From Tetrahymena elliotti 4EA (Eukaryota; Ciliophora; Oligohymenophorea; Hymenostomatida; Tetrahymenidae), in contig AFXF02001488.1 of NCBI GenBank assembly GCA_000231825.2, positions 480,770 through 544,769 of the forward strand: a DNA stretch of 64,000 nt. Direction: 5' to 3'. Position 1 is the first letter of the stretch; each line of letters opens with the position of its first letter. Positions 26,217 through 40,215 of the stretch are shown here, piece by piece. The position numbers and the translations under genes were made by a program. The notes below the pieces were generated by a model. The model had not been told where the DNA came from. It did not search any database and was given only the letters and a program-made list of their open reading frames with translations.

Positions 26217-28233
26217 TTTTTTTTACTTTGTGATTTATGATATTATTTTGGGTAAATATTAAATATAGTTAAGAAGAATATGATTAGTAAATTATTATAG
26301 ACGAATAATTATCAATTAAAATGAATGTCTTTTTATTTTTTGCTTGCAGGGTATGTAATTGAGGATTTTATTGATTTTTTGCCTAGAAGCAAACAATTTT
26401 TTTCAATTCTCTTTTGATTTTTTTTATTAATTTTTCTATTTTCCTTCTTTTTTCTTATTTTGCTTTTAAATTATTTAATGTTACCCTTTTTTTTCTTTGT
26501 TTTTTAATTAGATTGATTACCCACTATTCTTCTGAAGCAAATAAAATTTTTTTTAACTTTCTAAAATATAATTATTTAATTTGATTTATGTATATATGAA
26601 CCCCTGTATTTTTTAATCTTAAAATTATAGTGAAAAGGATGAACCTATTACTTTTTCACTAATCTTTAATAATCTAAGTGTTTTTCTCTCTCCCCATCTA
26701 TTTGTTTAATTCCTCAATTAATCCCTTTTTCCTCTTCTATTTAAAAAAACTACTGTATGAGCTTTTTTGCATTGGTAATTTATTTTAATGAGATATTTAT
26801 TTCTGACATTTTGCTTTCAACCCAATTTTTATTATTATTATTTTGAATTCTTGACAAACATTACTAATTATATTTATAATTTTATATTTCCCTTTCTCTT
26901 AAATTTAAGTACGATTCTTATCTTATTTTAATATTAATTTATGATTTATTTTCAAAATGCTTAGCAACTACAAACTTTTAAAGGTTGTGTTACTTAGTTC
27001 TTAAATAACTGATATGTATAATGTGAGTTATTAACAAAAAGTAAACAATTTTAAAGCTACTTTCAATATCTTCAGATGTATTAAAATTGTTGTTTTTACC
27101 ATAGAAATACTTGCTGCTTAAAAAATTAAATATCATTTTAAATAAATTAAGAAGGCAAGAAACTTTCTGACTATCTACCTAATTTTTTATTTATATTTAT
27201 GGCATTTTTTCTCTCTATAAAATATCAACAAAAAACCGTTTTTACTGATGTTTTTTAAAAAAATAACTTTCCAAACTTTTAAATATTTTATGTAAAATAA
27301 TTACCGAGTTTATTTTTAAAGTTAATATATTCTTAATAGGTATGAAGTATATTTGCAATCTTGAAATAGCATCCTTTTTTTAAGGACACAAATTAGCTTA
27401 GGTCTCATAAAATTTATTTAACAACTCAACTAAAAAAGAAAAAATACAAAAATCTTCCCAATAAACTTGTCAATTTAAGCCATTTTGTTTGTATTAGGCT
27501 TTCATTTACAACATCTGTAATAAAAATAAAAACCATTATTATGAATTCAAAATTTTAATTTGTTTTATTATTTGTTTTCGCAACTCTAATCTCCCAAAAA
27601 ATTTATAAAAATGATTCGTATTAGTCAATAGTAACTAAATACAAAATTTCATTTAAAATGATTTTTAATTTAAGAGTTCACTCAAATTTTTTAGAGTTTT
27701 CGAAAAATATTATTAAAAAGTTAAAAGTGTGAAATATTTTGTCGAAGTGATTTTATTTTAAAATTTTATTCATTTAGCATTGTTTATTCAAAATAGTATA
27801 ATTTCATGTTTCTTTCCAAAAAAAAAAAATTATTTCTACTTTACTTCAAATTAAAATTTTTTTTATTTATTTCAAAAAAATATTTTGTTATTTGTGATCT
27901 TTTCATTCAAAAACATAAATATTTTTTGGCCATAATTGAAAAATTAACTTTTCTATTCTTAATTGAATGATGATGATGGAAATATTACTTATTTAATTAT
28001 TGATTAATCGATTCCTTCCTTTTAAATAAAAAAGACAAATTGAATTGGATTTGTATCAGAATTAAAATTTTTTTGCTCTATAATATTGATTGAAGACTTT
28101 ACTAATATTTTGAATTTTGCAAACCACAATATAATTGTTGAATAATTTATAATTTAATTAATTCATTCATTCTTAGGTCTATTCTTAATCAATTTAGGAG
28201 ATACTTAAAGAGACTAATTAGAAAGATAGAGAA
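26217..28233. other. long AT-rich intergenic region between divergent genes
   Basis: Two kilobases with no reading frame I can support on either strand, rich in T-tracts near 26380-26520 and A/T runs near 27820-27880. It should contain the promoters of the minus-strand gene starting at 26216 and the plus-strand gene starting at 28234. An unseen non-coding RNA gene cannot be excluded by eye. Confidence 0.45.
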
Positions 28234-30141
28234 ATGGAAGACTAATTAAATGAAAATGAAAAAGAAAATTAGGAAATATAAGTAGACTATCAATCTAAGC
28301 AAACATTTTTAAGTGAGAAAGTCCGCTCTTTGAGTTTAGGAAATATAAATGATAAAAATAAAAAATAGTACTTTGATGATGACATTGGATAATCTCAAAT
28401 AGTTATTTTAGCAAGAGACGAAGATGAGGAGACTAAATAAAATATGTTTTATCATGCTGGTTAAGATGATAAAATTTTCAAAAAGAAATGGGCTTTTAAT
28501 CAGCTTTAAAAAATGGGGTTTGAGGAGAATAATATAATATTTTGTTTAGAAAGAATAGAGGATATTAAAAATCTAACTAAATTTGAAGTACTAGAAATAG
28601 CAGCAAATAATATACCAGATGAGATGTAAATATTTGAAATAAATGAAAACCATCTTGATGTTAGGAGCGTTATAGATAAAGCTAGGGATATTTATTAATT
28701 AGGGATGGATAAGCTAGCAGAGTGGTATAACAAAACCCATCAGCATTATATATATTCTCAAAACGATTTAAGTAGCAGTAATAAAAGAGTTTAACAATTC
28801 AAAGATAGAAGAGCTTTTTCATCATGCATTCATTATCATAATCATGAAAATGATTCTTCTTATGGAAATAAAAACATTAATAAAGATTTCTTTGGATCTT
28901 CTCTTGTTATATCTAGTGAAAATACCTAGTAGATAGTAATGCTTGAGTGTGCAATTTGCTGCTAAGAATTTATTGCTCCTAAAAAATCTCTACTTGATTG
29001 TGAGCATTAATTCTGTTCTGATTGTCTGAAACAGTATATTTTAAATAAAATAAACTGTGGATAAGTCCTTCATATATTATGCCCTTAAGAAGGTTGTGAT
29101 TAAGAGTATAATGAAAAATAAATAAGTGAAATTTTGAATGATGAATACTAAAAAGAGAGATATATTAAATTTAAGTAAAGACAATAATTATAACTAGATC
29201 CTGATATTCGATGGTAATCAATCAATTTAAACACAATATTTTATCATATAAGTTACCATCATAAAATAAAATTTTTCTCACTTTAGATTTTAAAAATATA
29301 AATTAATTAATTTTATTTGACAAGAAGGTATTTGTGAATTATTTTAAAATAAAAGAGATATTCTAAAGAAATTAAAAAAAATTTTAGTTATTTTTAGAAG
29401 AAATTTATTTAAAAAAGTTATGATTTTATAATTTGATGAATGATAGATAATACAGAAATTAATATTTAATAACTTTTTTAATTATTTAGGTGCATTAGGC
29501 CAGGATGTAATAAAGCTATTAAAGGGTAAAAAAATGATCCAAAATTGGAATGCTCAGAGTGTGGTATGTTAATATGCTATTTCTGTACAAACCAGTGGCA
29601 CGAGGGAGAAACCTGTGAATAGGCTATAGATCAAGAGTATAGCAAAATGGCTAAGAACTTTAAAGTTAAGTATTGCCCTTAGTGTAAATCAAAAATACAA
29701 AAAAGTGATGGCTGTAATCATATGACATGTCCTAGGTGTAATTATGAATTTTGTTGGCTATGTGCAAAATAATATAGATCTGGTCATTATTCTAGCCTCA
29801 ATTTAAGAGGATGTCCAGGATTAATGTATGCAAAAAGAATCCCTCATTGCTTTAAATTATAAGTTATTATTAAAGTCTTTTTTAAATATTTTGGGCTTTT
29901 CTTATTGGGAGTTCTGCTTTTAGCTTTATCTCCTTTGATAATTATTTTGTTGGGCATTTCTGTGCCTAACATATTTTATTTTATTCTCAAAAAAGAATAT
30001 TATTTAGATACAAATGTTTTAGCAGAAATATTTAGAGTTTTTATTCTAATAATAATTGGAATATGTACTTTTCCATTAAATATATTAATGGCTATTTTTC
30101 CTGGAAGCATAATACTAATTATTCTTTGCATTGTAGGTTGA
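28234..30141 (+). CDS. RBR-type E3 ubiquitin ligase with C-terminal membrane segments
   Basis: Two exons (28234-29213 and 29490-30141) encode 543 residues. Residues about 88-130 (QLQKMGFEENNI...) resemble a UBA ubiquitin-binding domain. RING1 starts at Cys239 (CAICC, then DCEHQFCSDC), followed by an IBR (CSECGMLICYFC) and RING2 from Cys389 (CPQC). In RING2, SDGCNHMTC carries Cys402, the position of the catalytic cysteine that forms the ubiquitin thioester in parkin and HHARI. Two or three hydrophobic helices follow, at about 460-487 and 505-540, so the enzyme should sit in a membrane with the RBR module on the cytosolic side, as in RNF19/RNF144-type RBR ligases. Known for the family: E2-ubiquitin binds RING1 and ubiquitin passes through the RING2 cysteine. 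Inferred: membrane location and substrate recruitment. The hydrophobic tail is also the 29905-30141 standard-code ORF. A Lcp5-type gene follows 456 bases downstream. Confidence 0.93.
29214..29489 (+). other. intron of the RBR ligase gene
   Basis: A GTAATC...TTATTTAG intron of 276 bases. It splits a Trp codon, giving RWCIRPGC across the junction, as expected at the RING1-IBR boundary. It is markedly more AT-rich than the flanking exons. Confidence 0.85.
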
Positions 30142-30596
30142 ATCTTATTTAAATTTACTAAAAAAATGAAACCAATAAATAATAAAATTAACAAATAACT
30201 AAACCAATCAATATTTATACTTAAAAATTTATAACTAAAAATGAATTATCTTGTATTAAAAAAAAATTATTTTATTTTATTATCAATATCAAAAATAAAT
30301 TCTACTAAAATACTTGAAAATGAATTATTAATAATATTTATTCCTTTAATATATTTTAAGAAGTATTTCTTTTTGTTTTACATGATAGAGATCATTTTCA
30401 TTATCATTTAATCATTTGATTTGTATGTTAAAAGTAGCAGTTTTTATTAAAGTATTAGATAAAGCTAATTTTATCACAAATTAAGCTAAAAACAAAACAA
30501 TATATTAATTAATAAAGTAGAAAAGATATATTATTTTACATTTCAAACTAGAAGAAATAAAATAGCTTTCATTTATTAAAATAAATTTATTACACA
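30142..30596. promoter_or_regulatory. intergenic spacer and promoter
   Basis: 455 bases between two plus-strand genes. AT-rich with no recognisable element. The sequence just before the ATG (TTACACA) is A-rich, as is usual for Tetrahymena starts. Confidence 0.35.
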
Positions 30597-32383
30597 ATGG
30601 CTGGCGGCAATAAGTAGAAACCTATCAAAAAGATTAAGTAAATTTCATCTGATGAAGAAGAGGAAGATGGAGATATTGAATTAGATAGCGACTAGTTAGC
30701 ACAATTAGAAGATAGTGATGATTTGGTTAACAATGTAGAAGATTATAGTGATGAAGATTAGGAAGACTAGGATGAGTAAGTAGATGATTATGATGAAGAT
30801 GAAAGTCTCAACTCTGATGAAATTCCTAATCTCAGCATCACTGAAGATGAAGATGACAACAAAGCATCAAAGAAAGGAAAACTAAAAGTTAATTTTAATG
30901 ATGATTCTAATTCAGTTCTTGGGGATATGAATGATGATGAAAGCGAAAACGAGAATGGTGAAGAAGAAGAATCTGATGATGATAGTGATTTATAAGATTA
31001 GGATTTAGATAATATTGAAGCAGAGTATTCTGAAGAAGATGAAGAGGATGAAAAAGACAAAGAATTATTCTAATAAAATGTTAATAGCTCAAATTATTTT
31101 GAAAAGATATTAAAAGTAAATAAGCAAAATCTTTCTTCAATCGAAAATGTTGAACTCATTGCAGATATTTTAAAGAAGAAAAACTTGTCTAAAGTTGATC
31201 TTGAAAAAAAAGAAATTTATGAAAACGATTAAGTGGAATTTAAGAAACTTATTGATGAAATGAGCAAAAATTCAAAAGACGAGGAGTCTAAATTATATCC
31301 ATTAACTAAGTTGACAAGATCTAAGAACTTAAATTTAGAATAAGGAATCAGCTTGCTCAATTCTAAGAATGAAATATTTTCCAATTATCTCATCTGTTTA
31401 CACTTTTATATGCTCTACAAGTTAAATGGCATTTCTCTTAAAGATTCTCCTATTGTTAAAAAACTCATTTATTATAAAACCCTCCTTTCTAAGCTCAAAC
31501 CAGTAGAATAAAAGATGGACTATTAAATATCTAAGCTTATGAAGCTTTCTCTTAAAACATCTGAATAAGGAAAGGGTTCAAAGGCATCAACTAGCGTTTC
31601 TTAAGATCCTATTAGTTTTAAGCCTCGTCCTGAATTGATAGATGATAGTCAAGGTGAAGAAGAAGATTAAGATTAGGAAGATATTTCTGAAAATGTTTCT
31701 AATCTTTCTGAAGAAGAAGATACTAAAGCCAAAAAGTAGGATGCTAAGAAACCAGCAAAGGTAAAAAATTTAAAACTAATTTCAATTTAATTTATATATT
31801 TTAAAATTATATTCTTAGTATGTTGCTCCTAAAACCATGGCAGTTTATAAAGATTAAGATTAAATAGAAAGAAGATTAGAAGTTGAAAAGAAGAGAAGAG
31901 CTACTTATCTTATGAGACAATTAAAAACCAATTTTAACTCAGATATCAATGAATATAAAAATGATAGACCTGTTGTTGAAAGATTTGCTGAGAAGGATAA
32001 GACTGCTAAAAGAGAAAAAGTAAACTAAAATAATTTTATTTAACAGTGTCTAAATAAATTTATTTTTTATAAAATAGGAAATATAATAATATGAAGAATA
32101 AAACTTTATTAGATTACCAAGAACTAAGCAAGATAAAAAGAGAATTAAAGAAGCTGAAAAAAATAAATCAAAACTTGATAGAATAGATGACATGAGTGAT
32201 CTAAAGAATATTAGGGAACTTTTACATCATTAAAAGCTTGTAGTCGATCCTGAGTTTGAAAAAAAAGAAAAAAAAAACTTAGAATCAACATTAAAAAAAT
32301 ACAATAAAAATAAAAATTAATAACAAGGTGGAAATAGATTTAACAAAGGTTCAAAGCCTGTTAAAAAATTCAAGAAAAATTGA
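30597..32383 (+). CDS. Lcp5/neuroguidin-type Sas10 family protein (small-subunit processome)
   Basis: Three exons (30597-31760, 31819-32019, 32078-32383) join in phase to give 556 residues. The first 200 residues are extremely acidic (Asp/Glu/Ser runs). The Sas10/Utp3/C1D helical domain follows at about residues 255-310 (NYLICLHFYMLYKLNG, then KLIYYKTLLSKLKPVEQKMD). Then come the Lcp5/neuroguidin signatures DPISFKPRPEL and KYVAPKTMAVY, and a Lys-rich C-terminus. Known for the family: U3 snoRNA-associated processome component needed for early 18S rRNA processing in the nucleolus. The animal neuroguidin is shorter; the long acidic head here is more like Sas10/Utp3. I assign Lcp5/neuroguidin from the DPxxFKPxP and KYxxP motifs. 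Housekeeping role inferred. Confidence 0.9.
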
Positions 32384-33030
32384 GATTAATCTTAATTGTA
32401 TTCACAAAAAAAAAATGTATTTGTAGTTAATAATTTTTTTTTAAATGTTTTTTTCACATAGCCTTTAAAAAATGTCAAAGTTTTTCAAGGAAATACCATT
32501 CATTAATTTATTTTTAAACATGAAATCTTCTATTTAATAAAGTAATCTTAATTTAATTCTTCATTTAATTTATGTTAAAATTTAAAAGTAAATCAGATTA
32601 TTTTCTTGATTCAAAGATGTAGATTTATACTTTTATATGCCAAAAATAATAAATTTTTATTCACTTATTCATAAAAAATTATCATCTAAATTATAGTTAT
32701 TAGAAATCTTTAATTTAAAATATTAAATTAATAACTAAAATACTAATCAGATTTATTCAAACTTTTGATACATATCAGTCGATTCTTAGTTAAAAGTAAA
32801 ATTTATATCAGAAGATAAGAATCAATATAAGTAAGTTTATCAAATTATTTGTTTTAATTTTTCATTTTTAGAAATAACTAAACAGTTATTACATAAAATA
32901 TAAAATATAAATTTGATATTTGGATGAATAACAAACAATTAAATAATTATAGCTAATAGAAATAATAGTGCAAATGCACTATTCTATTTTCAATGCTATT
33001 TTTATATTTTTTTTATTAAATTTTTATTTT
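32384..33030. other. intergenic region between convergent genes
   Basis: About 650 bases of AT-rich 3' flanking DNA between the Lcp5-type gene and the convergent cNBD gene. No feature seen. Confidence 0.4.
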
Positions 33031-36000
33031 TCATAAGTATTAATTTTTAGCTAGATTTTATGTAATGTAAGAGCAAGATTAGTCGCTCGCCATTCTGGAG
33101 TGGTTCTTATTGAAAACAGTTTGAAATGAGCTGAATGATGGAGAGTGTGCTGTACTTAATTAAGTTATTTTAGTTGAAGTTGGAGACATTAAGGGGATAG
33201 AACAACGCTTATGAAGCATCTTTTCAGCTTATTTATGGACTATAGGAGATTGTAAATTTGAATTAGCCAAGCTATTTGTATTTTCTTCATTTGTAGCACT
33301 TGAGATGGGAAAATTAAAACATAGTAAAGATTTTTATTTCTTATTAGTAATATGAAACTTCTTTGGAGATACTTATTCTTAATTCTTTTTAGCTTAAGAT
33401 GTGTTATGATCTGGTAGTTGCTCAAACCTTACTGATGATATAGGTTCTGTTGGAATATTATTTGTAAGAGTCTTTATTGCTTGAACTGTTTTACAATTTT
33501 AGCTAGGATTATCAACTTATAAAAAAACTTTATTAATAGATGTATTTTGATTACTGAATATGTAAGATTTTCTGTGGTTTAAATTATCTTAAATATGCTT
33601 ATCAACTAATATATGGAGCTTTTCTCTAAAACTCTTTTAAGATTTTGCTCTTAGATGAATGTTATGCTTTTAGTTGCTTTTACTATGTGAAATATTGTTA
33701 TTATTTGCATAGTTGCTTGATTGCTATTATTACATTTATTCAAAGTAACTTTTGTAATCTATGTTACTTGTATTTCCTCCTTACAAATTAAATTATATAT
33801 TTGAAACACTATTTTATCTTTTACTATGATGACTAAAGCTAACACTGCATTATGCTAAGCTATTTTGGGATTACTAAGTATTTCCAATATTCAAAATGGC
33901 TTTTAACTATCCCTTAGAAGCATCCGTTGGAGAAGAGCTTAAGGGTTTGTTTTGACCTTAATAGCTGTTTAACTAAGAATTTTATTATTATTTTATATTT
34001 AAACATTTAATTTAACATGAATTATTATTAGATAGAGTATTTGCATTTTATGAGTATTTAATGGGAGATTCTTATTCAGAAAAATTTATAGGTTTATTAT
34101 TGCAGAAATTGTTATGCAATTTTTGTCTAAATGTTTAGAAAGGACTCACTAAAGGACTAATTGTTTCTTCATCTTTTTTGGGGCTTATAAGGTATTATTA
34201 TTACTTAGAATTGTCAGCTGATAACACAGATTACAAGATTGATTTTCTGCTAAATAACTTATCTTTTTTCAAAATAGAATTTTGATTAGAGTTAGCTTCT
34301 GATAACAAATATTTATTTTATTGGTTAGAAGAAGGTTAAATACCTAAAACGTTTTCTTTTACAATTAGTGTCCTTTAGGGAGACAGTGATTTAATCTTTA
34401 AATTATTATGAAAAACTAGGGAACTATTTGATTAGGAACCAGTATACTCAAATGGATTAGTTACTGCCAGAAATTCATGATCATTATTACTTGAAAGAAT
34501 AATACTTGTTTTAGAATTGAAATTAGATAATTCTAATTATGCTTAAGGAGAATTCGGATCTGTTTAGTTTTCTTTTCTGAATGTAATGTTATTTTCAGAA
34601 CATTTCAAATCTTCTATGCTAGGAGAGTTTTCAAATTTCACTTTCACATTATCCTATTCAAAACTGGTTTGGTGTTAGATGTTAACAGACGATTTTTGTT
34701 ATGAGATTTTTTTATCTTAGCAGCCTAATATAAAAGAAAGTCTTTTTCTATTTAATTCATTTAAGCTTTGAGTAGGAACGCTACTTTACTTTTATGTAGA
34801 TCTAAAAGATTATTAATTTAGATTTGTATTTGTGTTAGAGTTCTTATTACTTTTATCTTAAATACTCATAATAGATACATGTACTTCTGGAATTTACTGA
34901 AGTACCACTTACTGTTGTTGAGTAGTTTAAGCATGATTTTCTAATTTTGTTTTTGATAGACATTCTTATAAATTAGACAGACTTGATGTCCTAGAAGTAA
35001 CAAAATTAGTATGTACCTTTAATTAGTCATAAATATTACAATTCTCATGATTTATTTTAAAACCTAAGCTAGAAAGATTATTTAATAGCTTTCTTCTGAA
35101 GTAGGGATCATTATTTATGGAATTAAGAATTGAGTATTAAAGGTTTTAAGATTTTTCTTTTTGGATTTCTTTCTTACTGATTTTCCCCGATTAACTATTT
35201 AATTTTCTATTAGAAATAAAAAAAGAATAACATTAAATTACAAATATTTGCAATTGATTGGTAATAAAAACAGCTTAAAACTGTAAATTAAATCATAATT
35301 AGATTTCTTTCCCAGGAGTTTTTTGGTAGGATTTAAATAATAAATATTTCATTTATTCTCATAAATTATTAAATCCAACACTCAGATAGCACATGAATAG
35401 TAAAAGAATAAAAAAATTTATTTACTCTTCAATTCTTTGGTCTATTATAGACATTTCTTTTTTCATTTTAGTTGTATCACTTTTTAAGTGTTAGTGAGGT
35501 ATAACAACATTGGAGGAATTATAATTTTTCTTTTTACTTATTTCAAATGTTTTAATCATTTGCTTCTCAAATTAGCTTATTCCTTATTAACTATATTCTG
35601 CCATCATCATATTAGCATGCTTTTACAAAATGTCTTCATAAATCATTTCTTTTCCTAGACAATCTTCTGCCATAATTTCCACATTTGCTTCACATTTGAA
35701 GAATTTCTCAAAATTCTATTATAAAAGTAAAAATCTATTAAAAAGAGATAAAATTTTTTATTTTTATTCACAAATAAATTTAGTTTTAATTCTTTTTACT
35801 AAACTACTTATTAAATATTTAAAAATATTTATCAAAATAAATTTTATTTTAAGCAAATTTTAAAGTTAGCCAAATTCACATCTCATTTTCTAAGCTTGAA
35901 TAAAATACTTAGTTTTAAACCAAATTAGCTAAATTTAAATAATATAAAAAATTAAGCCATAATGTTAAGTGAGCTTCTTAACTTTGAGTAAAGCTGTAGA

Positions 36001-38483
36001 TAATCACAAATTAATTTTATTTATCAAATTTTGATTCATGCATAGAATCAATTAAGCTTATTGATTTTCACAAAATTTAATTTACTGTAAACTAAATTTA
36101 TTTTTTTTTGTTTAACAATTGATTACTTCTTTGAAGAGTCTGTATACTTTTGCATGGGTAGAAAAACATGATACTGTATATGTGTATGTGGAATCTGTTA
36201 ATAACTCTGATAAACCTATATAGCTTCCTGGATTTAGATAGGATATGATAACATTTTTTTTAAATTATGCAAAACAAGCATTCTAATTTTTATCATTTTC
36301 ACTTTCTTACATTTCCATATCTTGATTTTCACTAGAACTTTGTTAAGCTTAAGAACTTTTAATGGAGATATTTTTTTAGTTCTAGCAATTCTCATTCAAC
36401 ATATTATCTAGATATTTTTTGAAGTCAATATTTTTATTCATCACGAACTCTCCTTCATAAATAAAGTATATATAGTTTGATAGTTCATTTTCTTCAAACA
36501 AAACCTAATTCCTATTGAAAGATACTTCCTCAAACATATTTAATCTTTTATTGAGGTAGTGATCAGAGTAAATCTATAAAAATCTATATGAACGAAGGTA
36601 AGCTATTTTTTATTCACACATCCTAAGTTAATACATAGATAAAATACTCCAGTAGTCTTCAAAACACAAACAAACGTATTCAACCTTTGTACAACAAATT
36701 ATATCAGAAAATGTTTACTCTGCTCCTTTTTTAGTTATTCCACCAAAAAAATCTCCTTCCTTTAAAGTATTTAATATATTATAACCTTTTTTTTCATATT
36801 TTTTTTTATATTATTAGACAAAGAAATCATCCATAACATCATATTTCACTTAACCATGACCTTAGAAAAATTAAGATTTTTAGGGTTTAGGAGATTAAGC
36901 TGTAACTGGTTATTCAGATTCATCCATGGATTCAATTTTAAAAAGTTAACCTAAATTTTATTACATTTTTAAAAATAATTTAAATAAATTTCTAGTATTT
37001 TTTGATCACAAATATTCAGAAAAATGAGAAAATCCAAAACAACTTGAAAGTGAATAAAAATTATCAAATCAATTTATAATTTGGTAAAATATTAATGAAT
37101 AGAAAAAAAAATTATCAATCTTCTCTAATATTTGTTTTGCGGAAAATCAGATGAGCTCAAAAATAAATTTAATGTTTAAATCCAGATTTTAAAATTTATA
37201 AAGAAAATTAATATATTCATTCATTGATTGAAAGATTGAAAGATCTTAAATGGGTTAATACTAAACCAAAGAAAAATGAGTATATAATTGGAGTTTCAGT
37301 TATTTTTTTGGAAGATTTTTTTATTGTCTACTTTAAGTTTAGATTAATCTATATCATAAACTCATATTATTCTTTAAAAATAATCAACTATAGAAAAAAG
37401 TAAAAATTTTTAGGCTAATTAACTAAGCTGTGGTTATAACATAAATCCTAAATATGATATCAATTTCTCTTTTTATAAATCTTTTTTATTAAAAATATTC
37501 ACAAAAGGACTTTTTAAGTCAAATAACGTTAACTTATTTAGATTATTTTTTATAATTCAAAAATATTACTTTCTTCTCTAAATCTCGAATTTTAACTCTT
37601 TGTAGTACTTTGATGTGAAGGCGTTTACTGGAACAGAAGACTCTTTTTTCTTTCTTCACTTTACTTCAAAATCTTCAAAAAAGGAGTCTTTTCAAGATCT
37701 TCAAGCTGAGATTATTGCTCATCTACTTCTGAAGTTTTATTTTTATTCATTTCCAGACAGCTTCCATCAAGAATGATAAAGAAATCTTTAATCCTGTTGC
37801 CTTTTATTCAAAAATATTTCATGAATTTTATGATCATTGAATCTAAATATACTTACCGCTTTCAATAATAGGTTTCCCTGCCTCACACTAGTTATACTAA
37901 AATTTACGAATCAATTTTGGAATCAAAGATTTATGAATCTCATTGAAAAGGTTCTAAAAATAAGGCAAGCTGTACAAATATTGCTATATCTTTTCTATAT
38001 CTTGAGGACCTTTATTTTGGTTTCTAAGTAGCTTATCAACTTCCTTAATAAAAATAATTGTAGTTAATTTAAAGAATAGCTAAAAATAATACTTTAATGT
38101 TGTAGGAGTTTATCATTCCTAAAGATTTAGATCAAACTAAAATTAAAAAGCTCTATTAGGTAAATAGATTAAATAAATGAATAACTAACTTTAAGCTTAT
38201 AATTGGAGAGAACTTTTGAAGATTTTATTTTCAATAATAGCAGCTTTAGCTTTGAGTTTTTAATAATGTTAATTTTTTGATTGATTTATCAATTGTAATT
38301 ATTAAATATATTGTTTCTAAGATATTTATTATTAAATTTATGATACCAACACTTCTTTCCAGCTACTAATATTTTACTGTATTTTCTTACTTATTTTATC
38401 AGACTCCTTAAACTTATTTGCTTTGAATTAATTTCTTCCATCCAGTTAATAACTATCATTATTTACTATTTCATGATATCATC
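33031..38483 (-). CDS. tandem cyclic-nucleotide-binding-domain protein with long low-complexity tail
   Basis: Supported exons: 38190-~38480, 38093-38118, 37857-38043, 37570-37785, 36127-36950, 35426-35715 and 33031-35206, joined in consistent phase. The true 5' end is unresolved; an exon near 38766 is possible. The first cNMP-binding domain is split over exons: LPYFQNLFNEIHKSLIPKL, then CEAGKPIIES, then DFFIILDGSCLEM, with its end at LKEGDFFGG. A second domain follows: FNRNQVLFEENELSNYIYFI, then YLNPGSYIGLSELL, then VYRLFKENFEKFF. Large Ser/Lys/Gln-rich inserts interrupt both domains between strands. The phosphate-binding Arg is not obvious in either (GGITKK and GLSELL where PKA-type domains have GELAL...RAA), so nucleotide binding may be lost. 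The last exon (33031-35206) encodes about 725 residues of Ser/Asn/Gln-rich sequence. No ion-channel helices or kinase domain are seen. The family is greatly expanded in ciliates. Total about 1350 residues. Confidence 0.75.
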
Positions 38484-40215
38484 TATCATTATCTTTGTAT
38501 AAATTTAACAATGACTTATATTTTCTTACTCAATCTTGATAAAAGATGTAAGCATATTACTAATTATTGTAACTAAAATTTAAAAAATAATTAAGTAAAT
38601 TATCCCCATTTTTAACTTTTATTTTTATTTTGCCAAATACTGTTTTCTAATAATTTTAAAACTAAATTAAGCAAAAATATTCTACTTTCTTTATTTAGTA
38701 AATATAAAGTAATACTTTGTCATTACTGAAATCTTTTTCAATTGATAATTACCACAGTTCACCATAAAACCAGCCTTTCTGTTATCTTAAAAAAGTATAA
38801 AAATAAATTTAATTAGATTTAAAAAATTTTATTTAAGTGTGAAAATATATTAACAATTAACTTTCAAAATTTACATTATTTTGGGTTATTTCTAGATTTA
38901 CTTAATACAACTTTAATTTATTCGTTTTTATTTTTTTATGTTAATCAAGACAAATAATTGTCCTGTAAACAACAATGATTATTTTAAAGATATTTATTTT
39001 TATTAATTATGACTAATTTTTTATTTCTCATTTAGTAAATTTGAATATTAATTATCCAAAAATTTATCTTTAAAAGTTAACTACTTTAAATTAAATAAAT
39101 TTTGATTGCAAATTATACTGAAAAGTAAATATTTCAAATCAAAGAAAATAAATAATACAATTTATTTTTAATATTTTTTATATTGATGTTTCTAATTTTT
39201 TAATTTTATTTGGTATCATTGACCTATCTTCCAATTATTTATTATTTTTTAATTCACTCATTTTTCATTCTCAATATTTTTTTTCTAAATAGGAAATGGA
39301 CTATAAACTTATTACATGTTCACTTTATTTATTTACAAACTATATTAGTTTAGGAATTGTATATGTAGAAGATTTTATATTATTTTATTATAATTCATAT
39401 TTTAATTTTTTCAATTATCAAAATATGCAAATATTTATTATTTTTTTTATCAAATAAGATTTTAAAAAAGAAATTGAAAACTAAAATTCCTTTTAAAATA
39501 TGTTTTGATATATTGTCATGATAAAATTAAATTAGATATTTAAATGACTCTGTTTAAATACTTTAAAATTATCTACAAATAAATAGGTATTATAATATGG
39601 ATTTAAAAGTTAAAAACCTATTAAAAATTTAAATAATTTAAATGGAAGAAATAAAAAAATTTATCTGGATTAATTGAAATAATAAATAACGAAATATTAA
39701 TACTTTGTTTTATTTTTTATAGGTTTTTTGATGAGTTATTAGTACTAAGTTATTAAAAGCCTAATATTTATCTAAAATAATTTAAAATGAGATAAATAAC
39801 ATAATTCAATAGTAAATTAAAGTTGATATTAGAAAAATAATTTTTATTTTATTTAGTTCAGTATTCAACGAATAATTATTTAAAATTTTTTTTAATTGAA
39901 GCCATTATTGTTCATAATAAAGTAAAAGATATGCTTAGTTATTAACTTAATTTTTGTTTAAGCATGGGATATAAATCTTTAATAAAACACTTAATTCTAT
40001 TAGAAATAAATAAAAATGGTGCAATAATTAAATTTTAAAGATAGTAGATAAAAGTTTTCGAAATTATAAATATTTAGAATATTTGCTTAAAAAGATAATT
40101 AAGAGATCATATTATAAGATATTTATATATTTATTATATTTTATATTGAAAGTAAATTATTTATTTTTTAATTCTATTATTTTATAGACAAAACATTTTT
40201 TTTCTTTTATTTCTT
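38484..40215. other. AT-rich region, mostly non-coding
   Basis: The left part (to about 38800) may contain missing 5' exons of the cNBD gene: an ATG near 38766 is followed by a short open run with a GTAATG donor. From about 38800 to 40215 I see only very AT-rich DNA with homopolymer runs and no supported gene on either strand. Confidence 0.4.

Noticed and set aside
29905..30194. Separate small membrane-protein genes on both strands
   Set aside because: The plus-strand run is the C-terminal part of the RBR ligase. The minus-strand run is its antisense shadow, hydrophobic only because the coding strand is.
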